Shown here: piece after piece, positions 1 to 4,774 of the stretch | How positions within the stretch are numbered: position 1 is the stretch's first letter | Layout of the letters: each line of letters starts with the position of its first letter | Assembly (NCBI GenBank): GCA_934307185.1 | Contig: CAKRCJ010000132.1 | Span: 1 to 6,360 of the forward strand | DNA: 6,360 bases | Source: an uncultured Roseburia sp. | GTDB taxonomy: Bacteria > Bacillota > Clostridia > Lachnospirales > Lachnospiraceae | Direction of reading: 5' to 3' | Program-made: the position numbers and the translations under genes | Notes under the pieces: generated by a model | The model's database searches: none | What the model saw: the letters and a program-made list of their open reading frames with translations, nothing else | Told to the model about the DNA's origin: nothing

Positions 1-46
1 CGTATCCTTTTTGGTTGTTAAACCACTTTACTGTACCTTTGTTCAT
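1..46 (-). CDS. Cold-shock protein (CspA/CspB family), N-terminal fragment
   Basis: Read on the minus strand from the ATG at 46-44, the frame gives MNKGTVKWFNNQKGY and then leaves the window. The G-x-VKWFN-x-x-KG(F/Y) pattern is the first beta strand and the start of the RNP1 region of the cold-shock domain. Members are single-domain cytoplasmic proteins of about 65-70 residues that bind single-stranded RNA and DNA and act as RNA chaperones; here only 15 codons are visible. A strong GGAGG (60-56) lies 9 nt upstream of the ATG and supports the start. The gene follows the DUF5721-like gene on the same strand with a 92-nt gap that contains a candidate promoter of its own, so it is probably transcribed independently. 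Nothing can be said about the rest of the protein. The family assignment is firm despite the short length. Confidence 0.88.
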   Translation of the reverse strand, partial: MNKGTVKWFNNQKGY

Positions 47-100
47 TGAAAAGTACCTCCAAAAAATATTTCTATGCTGCATAAATTGCACCATAGTCAC

Positions 101-129
101 AGAATACCATAACGGTTTTAAAAAGTAAA
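101..129 (-). promoter_or_regulatory. Candidate sigma-A promoter of the cold-shock gene
   Basis: On the minus strand, TTTACT (129-124) and TATTCT (106-101) are separated by 17 nt. The -10 is preceded by TGG, giving an extended -10 (TGnTATTCT). Each hexamer matches consensus at four of six positions. The predicted start near 94 would give a 5' leader of roughly 50 nt, shorter than the long thermosensing leader of E. coli cspA. I see no strong terminator hairpin between the upstream gene's stop at 139 and this point, so read-through from that gene is also possible. Confidence 0.45.
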
Positions 130-138
130 GCAGTAAAA

Positions 139-642
139 TTAAAGTTCTTCGTAGGAAATACCGTGATTTTTGAGAAACTTTTTCAGTAATAAATCCCACT
201 CATGATCTAAGCTTTTATCTGTAGAAAAAATACGGTAAGAAATGCCGGTTGTAATGGTAAGTTCTCCATTTTGAAAGCGTATATTTAAGAAAATAGCTGA
301 AATATCGTTTTCTGTAAAAGAACTTCCGGTCTGGGCAAGGGTACGTTTTAAATTATTTGGTGAGAGCAGAAGCGAAAACTTAAAATAGGAAGGAGTTTTT
401 TTCCCTTTGATGAGGTTGAAACACTGGTTTCGCAAAATGCCATATGGAAGAAAAACAAGCCCGGTCAGTTCATTTTCTTCCAGTTCTTCATCCGTATAAA
501 AATCCGGCTGTATCGAACCGTTAATATGGTAGGCAGCATTCGTGTGAATTACCGCTTCCTGAATGAGAAAGTGGTCGAATACTTCCTGACATAATAATTT
601 ATTCATAAAATCCTTTACTTCGGAAATTTTTAATGCAATCAT
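139..642 (-). CDS. DUF5721-like conserved hypothetical protein
   Basis: A 167-residue soluble protein with no signal peptide or transmembrane segment. The start M-I-A-L-K-I-x-E-V-K-D-F-M-x-K-L-L, and the later 'F-N-L-I-K-G-K-K-T-P' stretch (about residues 76-85) followed by 'F-K-F-S-L-L-L-S-P' (87-95), fit my memory of DUF5721 proteins of Lachnospiraceae, whose function is unknown. It appears to be an alpha/beta protein with amphipathic strands in the middle ('ENDISAIFLNIRFQNGELTITTG', about 111-133, written here only as a location guide) and an acidic C terminus. The start is set by AAAAGGAG (655-648), 5 nt upstream of the ATG. A TGATATAAT extended -10 lies about 100 nt upstream. The gene is divergent from the aminopeptidase and upstream of the cold-shock gene; neither neighbour explains its role. 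That it is a gene is certain; the family name is from memory. Confidence 0.8.
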   Translation of the reverse strand: MIALKISEVKDFMNKLLCQEVFDHFLIQEAVIHTNAAYHINGSIQPDFYTDEELEENELTGLVFLPYGILRNQCFNLIKGKKTPSYFKFSLLLSPNNLKRTLAQTGSSFTENDISAIFLNIRFQNGELTITTGISYRIFSTDKSLDHEWDLLLKKFLKNHGISYEEL

Positions 643-741
643 AGAAACTCCTTTTGGGTAGTGATGTTGTTGTTCATGATATCGTGATTTTTAGTCCGCA
701 GTGCCTGCCAGAAAAATCGGAGATTTTCCTCACTTGCACTC

Positions 742-772
742 ATTATATCATGAAAAGCAAAAATAGGGTTAA
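742..772 (-). promoter_or_regulatory. Candidate promoter of the DUF5721-like gene
   Basis: On the minus strand a perfect TATAAT (747-742) is preceded by TGA, making an extended -10 (TGATATAAT). The best -35 is TTAACC (772-767) with a long 19-nt spacer. The extended -10 makes a weak -35 acceptable. The start would fall near 735, giving a leader of about 90 nt. The -35 box overlaps that of the oppositely directed aminopeptidase promoter. Confidence 0.5.
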
Positions 773-797
773 ACTTTTGTGTGATTTATAGTACAAT
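769..797 (+). promoter_or_regulatory. Candidate promoter of the M18 aminopeptidase gene
   Basis: TTAAAC (769-774), a 17-nt spacer and TACAAT (792-797) form a plausible sigma-A promoter: the -10 matches consensus at five of six positions, the -35 at three. Transcription would begin around 803-805, leaving a leader of about 87 nt that carries both copies of the 23-bp repeat. The -35 shares bases 769-772 with the divergent promoter, so the two polymerases would probably compete. Confidence 0.45.
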
Positions 798-807
798 ACA
801 AGAAGAT

Positions 808-830
808 TTTTGCTTCGCAAAACAAGGAGG
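808..830 (+). repeat. 23-bp direct repeat, copy 1: hairpin plus orphan Shine-Dalgarno
   Basis: This copy is identical over 23 bases to 863-885. Its first part is a perfect 6-bp stem, TTTTGC (808-813) and GCAAAA (817-822), closed by a TTC loop. Its end is AAGGAGG (824-830). No ATG, GTG or TTG lies at a usable distance downstream, so this Shine-Dalgarno sequence does not serve a visible start codon. The AGGAG can also pair with CTCCT at 843-847, which could mask it. It sits within a few bases of the predicted mRNA 5' end. Confidence 0.85.
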
Positions 831-862
831 CAAAATCCTCTGCTCCTGCAAAGGCAGTCGCA

Positions 863-885
863 TTTTGCTTCGCAAAACAAGGAGG
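863..885 (+). repeat. 23-bp direct repeat, copy 2: hairpin plus the real ribosome binding site
   Basis: An exact copy of 808-830, offset by 55 bp. The stem TTTTGC (863-868) / GCAAAA (872-877) with a TTC loop stands immediately before AAGGAGG (879-885). That site is 5 nt upstream of the ATG at 891 and is the ribosome binding site that fixes the start of the aminopeptidase. The repeat has no terminal inverted repeats or target duplication that I can see. It looks like a local duplication or a small dispersed leader element, not an insertion sequence. Confidence 0.9.
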
Positions 886-890
886 ATTGT

Positions 891-2171
891 ATGACAGAGA
901 TAAAAGAATTATTTCAATTATTAGAAAAAGGAATTTCACCGGCACATGCGGTAAGTGCATGTGAAGAGCGGCTGACTGATGCCGGATTTGAGAAAATAAA
1001 TTATGGAAATGAGTGGAATTTAAAGGCAGGCGGCAAGTATGTGCTAAATCATCATGAAACAACGTTGTTTGCATTTACTCTTCCAAAAGACTGGAATGGA
1101 AAAGAGCCGCAGATTAGGATTGCGGCTGCACATACCGATTTCCCATGCTTAAGAATTAAACCGTCCTGTGATATTAAGACAAATGTTTACGCACAGGTGA
1201 ATGTGGAAGTTTACGGCGGCGCAATTTTAAATACATGGTTAGACCGTCCACTCGGTGTGGCAGGAAGGGTTGCAGTGTGCAGTGATGATGTGTTTGCACC
1301 GAAGGTTCTTCGGTTCACTTCAGAAAAAAATCTCATGACAATTCCAAATCTTGCGATTCATATGAACCGTGAGGTAAATAAAGGTGTGGAATTAAACAGA
1401 CAGACTGATTTGCTTCCAATCTGCGGATTGTCAGAGGGAGAGGAAACTGCAGATTATTTTCTCTCATTTTTAGCAAAAGAACTTTCGGTAAAGAAAGAGG
1501 ATATTCTGGATTTTGAGCTGACCGTATATAATAAGGAAAAACCGGAATTTGTCGGATTAAATGATGAGTTTATTTCTGCGTCCCGCTTAGATAACTTAAA
1601 TTCGTGTTCTGCGCTCGTATCTGCCATAATTGACAGTGAAAGAGAGGACGGTATGAATTTCATTGCCTTATTCGACCATGAGGAAATCGGAAGCCATTCC
1701 AAGCAGGGAGCAGGTTCCATTCTGCTTCACGATATGATTATCCGCATTTTAAAGGAATGTGGACTGGAAAACTGTGCATCAGAAAAGTTATATAACAGCA
1801 TGATTTTATCGGTAGACGTAGCACATGGACTGCATCCAAACTATGCGTCTAAAATGGATTTGACGAATAAACCGGTACTCGGAAAAGGCTTCTGCATTAA
1901 GGAGGCATGTTCCCAGTCTTATGCAACAGACTGCGCTGCGATTGCGGTAATCCAGCAGATTTGTGACAAAGAACAAATTCCATACCAGAAATTTGTCAAC
2001 CGTTCTGATATTCCCGGCGGCGGAACATTAGGCTCCATTGCATCGGCATTGCTTCCGGTGAAAACAGTGGATATCGGTATCCCGCTTTTAGCAATGCATT
2101 CCGCAAGAGAGCTTATGGCTGCCGCAGACCAGCAGGCATTAAAAGACCTTGTTACAGCATATTTCAAATAG
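891..2171 (+). CDS. apeB: M18 family metalloaminopeptidase (aspartyl-aminopeptidase-like)
   Basis: A 426-residue cytoplasmic di-zinc aminopeptidase that removes N-terminal residues from peptides. M18 enzymes form dodecameric tetrahedra and often prefer acidic N-terminal residues; the specificity here is not readable. All expected active-site residues are present by pattern: H81 and D83 in AAHTDFP, D234 in SRLDNLNSC, E264 and E265 in FDHEEIGSHS, D309 in SVDVAHG, and H403 in AMHSARE, plus the glycine-rich GGGTLGS at 376-382. Length and sequence fit the 'aminopeptidase 2' (ApeB) branch of about 430 residues better than the roughly 460-residue ApeA branch. The open frame extends to a TTG at 810, but that start has no ribosome binding site and would translate the leader repeats. 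The ATG at 891 follows AAGGAGG at 5 nt and gives the normal family N terminus. It seems monocistronic: a 198-nt AT-rich gap with a separate promoter follows. I see no clear terminator after it. Confidence 0.95.
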   Translation: MTEIKELFQLLEKGISPAHAVSACEERLTDAGFEKINYGNEWNLKAGGKYVLNHHETTLFAFTLPKDWNGKEPQIRIAAAHTDFPCLRIKPSCDIKTNVYAQVNVEVYGGAILNTWLDRPLGVAGRVAVCSDDVFAPKVLRFTSEKNLMTIPNLAIHMNREVNKGVELNRQTDLLPICGLSEGEETADYFLSFLAKELSVKKEDILDFELTVYNKEKPEFVGLNDEFISASRLDNLNSCSALVSAIIDSEREDGMNFIALFDHEEIGSHSKQGAGSILLHDMIIRILKECGLENCASEKLYNSMILSVDVAHGLHPNYASKMDLTNKPVLGKGFCIKEACSQSYATDCAAIAVIQQICDKEQIPYQKFVNRSDIPGGGTLGSIASALLPVKTVDIGIPLLAMHSARELMAAADQQALKDLVTAYFK

Positions 2172-2248
2172 GCGTGGAATAGAACTGAAATAAAAAAATT
2201 ATAAAATTTAGCATTATCCTCTATACAAATCAAAGTTTTTATGTTAAT

Positions 2249-2277
2249 GTTACGTAGTAATCAATACTACATATAAT
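2249..2277 (+). promoter_or_regulatory. Candidate promoter of the degV-folC operon
   Basis: A perfect TATAAT (2272-2277) lies 93 nt upstream of the DegV start. With a 17-nt spacer the -35 position is GTTACG (2249-2254), a poor match, which suggests a weak or activator-dependent promoter. A second TATAAT at 2297-2302 has no recognisable -35 and is less likely. The rest of the gap 2172-2369 is very AT-rich. It has no recognisable riboswitch and only a weak CCACT/AGTGG pairing (2333-2337 with 2348-2352) just before the DegV ribosome binding site. Confidence 0.4.
2254..2270. repeat. Operator-like dyad GTAGTA-N5-TACTAC
   Basis: GTAGTAATCAATACTAC is a perfect inverted repeat: 6-bp arms with a 5-nt centre. 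It spans the region between the putative -35 and the TATAAT of the degV-folC promoter, ending 1 nt before the -10. A dimeric repressor or a MerR-type activator bound here would control the operon directly. I do not recognise it as the site of a named regulator. It is too short and too poorly followed by T residues to be a terminator. Confidence 0.5.
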
Positions 2278-2358
2278 AGAAAACAAGAACATAACATATA
2301 ATATAAAATAACTTTTGATTTGGAAAACAAGTCCACTTTTTTAAAGCAGTGGAGGAAT

Positions 2359-2365
2359 GGGAGGA
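2359..2365 (+). promoter_or_regulatory. Ribosome binding site fixing the DegV start
   Basis: GGGAGGA lies 4-5 nt before the ATG at 2370 and selects that codon over the in-frame GTG at 2349, which has no Shine-Dalgarno sequence in front of it. A second GGAGG at 2351-2355 sits a little too far upstream to be the main site. Confidence 0.75.
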
Positions 2366-2369
2366 TATT

Positions 2370-3209
2370 ATGTATAAGATTGTAATTGACAGTTGTGGAG
2401 AATTACCTGAGGAATTAAAACAGGGCGGACATTTTGAAACAGTGTCTTTGGAGCTTGAAGTAGATGGCTGCCGTATCAAGGATGATAGTACTTTTAACCA
2501 GCTTGACTTTTTAAAGCGGGTAAAAGCAAGCCTGACCGGACCAAAATCCTCCTGCCCTTCACCGGAGCAGTATATGAATGCATACGAAGGAGAGGCAGAG
2601 CATGTATATGCAGTAACACTTTCCGGCGGATTAAGTGGCTCTTATAACAGTGCCGTGTTAGGAAAAAATCTTTACGAGGAAGAGCATGAGGGAGAAAAAC
2701 AGATTTATGTGTTTAACTCCAAGTCAGCATCCATCGGAGAGACAATCATCGGAATGAAAATCCAGGAGTATGAAGAAGCCGGTTTCCCATTTGAAGAAGT
2801 GGTAGCAAAGGTGGAGGAATACATCAAATCGATGAACACCTATTTTGTATTAGAGACTTTAGAGACACTGCGGAAAAACGGACGTTTATCCAATCTCAAG
2901 GCATTTATTGCCAACACATTAAATATTAAACCGATTATGGGCTCAACAAAGGAGGGCTTAATCTGCCAGTTAGACCAGGCGCGTGGAATGAATAAAGCGT
3001 TAGAGCGGATGATTCAGAATATGATTTCCAAGACAAAGGACAGTGAGAACAGAATTCTCGCCATTGCCCACTGCAATTGTCCGGAACGTGCCAAAGCTGT
3101 AAAAGAAAAGATTGAAAAAATTGCAAAATTCAAGAAAATCATTATTATTAATACAGCGGGTGTCAGCAGCATGTATGCAAATGATGGCGGCGTGATTATG
3201 GCAGTATAA
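2370..3209 (+). CDS. DegV family fatty-acid-binding protein (FakB-like fold)
   Basis: A 279-residue cytoplasmic protein of normal DegV length. Bacterial DegV proteins such as staphylococcal FakB1/FakB2 bind a fatty acid and present it to the kinase FakA. The kinase is not in this window, so that role is inferred. Visible family landmarks are the N-terminal strand KIVIDSCGELP (D7, S8; usually TDS-x-x-DLP), SSCPS at 60-64 in place of the usual TSQPS lipid-contact motif, LSGSYNSA at 88-95, LETLRKNGRLS at 164-174, and IKPIM at 186-190. The C-terminal motif differs from the common form: where most members have a GTHTGPG-like sequence, this protein has MYANDGG (268-274), placing Tyr at the usual His position. 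It therefore probably belongs to a DegV subgroup with altered head-group contacts. The start at 2370 is supported by GGGAGGA. folC begins 5 nt after the stop, indicating a shared transcript. Confidence 0.9.
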   Translation: MYKIVIDSCGELPEELKQGGHFETVSLELEVDGCRIKDDSTFNQLDFLKRVKASLTGPKSSCPSPEQYMNAYEGEAEHVYAVTLSGGLSGSYNSAVLGKNLYEEEHEGEKQIYVFNSKSASIGETIIGMKIQEYEEAGFPFEEVVAKVEEYIKSMNTYFVLETLETLRKNGRLSNLKAFIANTLNIKPIMGSTKEGLICQLDQARGMNKALERMIQNMISKTKDSENRILAIAHCNCPERAKAVKEKIEKIAKFKKIIIINTAGVSSMYANDGGVIMAV

Positions 3210-3214
3210 GAAAA

Positions 3215-4564
3215 ATGCAGAAGTTAACATATGAAGAAGTAATAACTACAATTGAAAATAAAAGAAGATTTGGCAATTTAAAAGGGGTAGAGATTTCAGA
3301 AGTGATGCTTGAAAAGCTGGGAACCCCACAGAAGGATTTGCCATTTATACACATAGCAGGGACGAATGGCAAAGGCTCCGTCTCTGCTTTTTTGCGCTCT
3401 ATTTTAAAAAATGCAGGGTTAAAAACAGGAATGTTTACCTCTCCGCATCTGGTTGATTTTAGAGAGCGTATCCGGATAAATGATGAGATGATATCCAAAG
3501 AGGCGGTAGAGAGGCTTGGAAATGAGCTTTTAGAGACAGATTTTGGTGTTTATCCGACGATGTTTGACTACTGTCTTGCGATGGCACTGCTTTATTTTAA
3601 AGAGCAGCAGTGTGATGTGATTATTTTGGAAACCGGTCTGGGCGGCAGATATGACTCCACGAATGCATGTGGAGTTCCTGATGTAACCGTTATTACGAAA
3701 ATCGGCTACGACCATATGGCAATCCTTGGAAATACATTAAAAGAGATTGCATCGGAAAAAGCAGGCATTATCAAAAAAGGAACAGAATTAGTATTAGAAA
3801 GCCAGGAAGAAGAAGCCATGCAGGAGCTTTTAGCGCAGGCAGAAGGTGTGGGCATAGAAAATCCTCTGGTTGTTGACAAAGATAAAATAGAAATATGCAA
3901 GGTGGAAGATGGCATGCAGAAGTTTTCCTATGGTAAATTAAAAAGTATTTCGATGAGAATGCTTGGCGTACATCAGTATGAGAATGCAGCTGCCGCAATT
4001 CTGGCAGCAGAAGCATTTTACGGGAAAAGAATATTAAAAAAGCTTGAAAATGAACAAAGACAAAATGGCATTGTCATGGAATGTATCCGTGAAAAATGGC
4101 TTTCCGCTGTCCGGAGAGGAATAGAGGAGACACAATGGGAAGGCAGAATGGAGCTTGTCAGCAAAAATCCGTTTTTCTTAATGGACGGCGCACACAACAG
4201 CAATGGTGTGAATGCGTTAAAGGAAAGTCTGGAAAGCCTTTATCCGGGGGAAAAGTTTCATTTTATTATGGGCGTTATGGCAGACAAAGATTATGAACAG
4301 ATGATTGCGAAGCTGCTTCCGCTGGCACTTGATTTTAAGACGGTTACAGTAGAAAGTGAAAGAGCATTACAGGCAGGGCAGCTGGCAGAGTGTATCAGGA
4401 AAAAAGGAATTGAGGCAAGTGTCTGTCCGAATGTGAAAGATGCACTGCCGGATTTTTCTATTCCGTCAAAAGAAAAGACAATTGCCTTTGGTTCCCTCTA
4501 TTTTATCGGGGAAATAAAACAGCTTTTGCAGTTGGAAAAAACAGGCAAAATAGTTACAAAATAA
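3215..4564 (+). CDS. folC: Folylpolyglutamate synthase / dihydrofolate synthase
   Basis: A 449-residue cytoplasmic ATP-dependent ligase of the Mur ligase superfamily. It adds glutamate to folates and, in many bacteria, to dihydropteroate. Motifs in order: HIAGTNGKGS P-loop (46-55), FTSPHL (74-79), ETGLGGRYDSTN (139-150), D166-H167 followed by ILG, EKAGIIK (181-187, with K187 at the carbamylated-lysine position), GRMELV (310-315), DGAHN (324-328), MGVMADKDY (352-360) and GSLYFIGEI (426-434). All core motifs are intact. Between the AAAAIL helix (from about 258) and the W-x-GRME motif there are about 15 more residues than I expect, including the charged stretch GKRILKKLENEQRQN (270-284). No clear Shine-Dalgarno sequence precedes the ATG, which lies 5 nt after the DegV stop, so translation is probably coupled. 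The frame ends at a TAA inside an 11-bp tandem repeat. Whether it is mono- or bifunctional cannot be told from sequence alone. Confidence 0.96.
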   Translation: MQKLTYEEVITTIENKRRFGNLKGVEISEVMLEKLGTPQKDLPFIHIAGTNGKGSVSAFLRSILKNAGLKTGMFTSPHLVDFRERIRINDEMISKEAVERLGNELLETDFGVYPTMFDYCLAMALLYFKEQQCDVIILETGLGGRYDSTNACGVPDVTVITKIGYDHMAILGNTLKEIASEKAGIIKKGTELVLESQEEEAMQELLAQAEGVGIENPLVVDKDKIEICKVEDGMQKFSYGKLKSISMRMLGVHQYENAAAAILAAEAFYGKRILKKLENEQRQNGIVMECIREKWLSAVRRGIEETQWEGRMELVSKNPFFLMDGAHNSNGVNALKESLESLYPGEKFHFIMGVMADKDYEQMIAKLLPLALDFKTVTVESERALQAGQLAECIRKKGIEASVCPNVKDALPDFSIPSKEKTIAFGSLYFIGEIKQLLQLEKTGKIVTK

Positions 4565-4585
4565 TTACAAAATCAGGGGATTATG

Positions 4586-4612
4586 ACAATTTTAATACAT
4601 TTTAAAAATTGT
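4586..4612. repeat. Perfect 8-bp inverted repeat downstream of folC
   Basis: ACAATTTT (4586-4593) and AAAATTGT (4605-4612) are perfect inverted copies separated by 11 nt. No T-run follows, so this is unlikely to be a terminator. It ends one base before the putative -35 of the MBOAT promoter, where a regulator could bind. The arms are AT-rich, so chance occurrence is possible. Confidence 0.4.
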
Positions 4613-4613
4613 G

Positions 4614-4642
4614 TGGTAACATGGAATAAATTCATCTATAAT
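4614..4642 (+). promoter_or_regulatory. Candidate promoter of the MBOAT operon
   Basis: TGGTAA (4614-4619), a 17-nt spacer and a perfect TATAAT (4637-4642). The -35 matches consensus at only three of six positions. The start would be near 4649, inside the 5' arm of the terminator at 4643-4677, leaving a leader of about 125 nt before the ATG at 4775. Confidence 0.4.
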
Positions 4643-4677
4643 AATGACTGCCTAATCATACAGGCAGTTATTTTTTT
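4643..4677 (+). terminator. Intrinsic terminator of the degV-folC operon
   Basis: AATGACTGCC (4643-4652) pairs with GGCAGTTATT (4663-4672) as a 10-bp stem with one G-U pair and a 10-nt loop. A T-run at 4671-4677 follows. It lies about 80 nt after the folC stop and is the only convincing Rho-independent terminator in the window. It overlaps the start region of the next candidate promoter. Confidence 0.8.
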
Positions 4678-4774
4678 GCTTCATTTACAGGAATATTTTG
4701 AAATGTTTTCCAGTAAAATAGAATAGGCAATGAGAGGGAAAATGATTAAAAAAGATTGAGAGAAGAAACCACAT

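Noticed and set aside
711..728. AAAATC-GGA-GATTTT hairpin as a terminator or riboswitch part
   Set aside because: A 6-bp, mostly A-T stem with no T-run on either strand in the right place; it matches no riboswitch core that I know and is expected by chance in such AT-rich DNA.
808..885. CRISPR array or insertion element formed by the two 23-bp repeats
   Set aside because: There are only two copies, one 32-nt interval, no cas genes, no transposase and no flanking target duplication; each copy ends in a ribosome binding site.
810..890. N-terminal extension of the aminopeptidase from the TTG at 810
   Set aside because: The TTG has no ribosome binding site, the extension would translate the two leader repeats, and the ATG at 891 has an ideal AAGGAGG and gives the family's normal N terminus.
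2172..2235. Terminator after the aminopeptidase gene
   Set aside because: The region has A and T runs but no GC-containing stem of useful length ahead of a T-tract; termination here may rely on another mechanism.
2297..2307. Second TATAAT/TATAAA as an additional DegV promoter
   Set aside because: No -35-like hexamer is found 16-18 nt upstream, and the surrounding DNA is almost entirely A and T, so the match carries little weight.
2349..2369. GTG start for the DegV protein, adding seven residues
   Set aside because: No Shine-Dalgarno precedes it, and the added residues would read through the actual ribosome binding site; the ATG at 2370 gives the typical MxKIVxDS start.
4096..4296. 66-codon plus-strand frame inside folC
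   Set aside because: It lies wholly within the FolC reading frame, which carries intact catalytic motifs there (GRMELV, DGAHN, MGVMADKD); it is an out-of-frame shadow.
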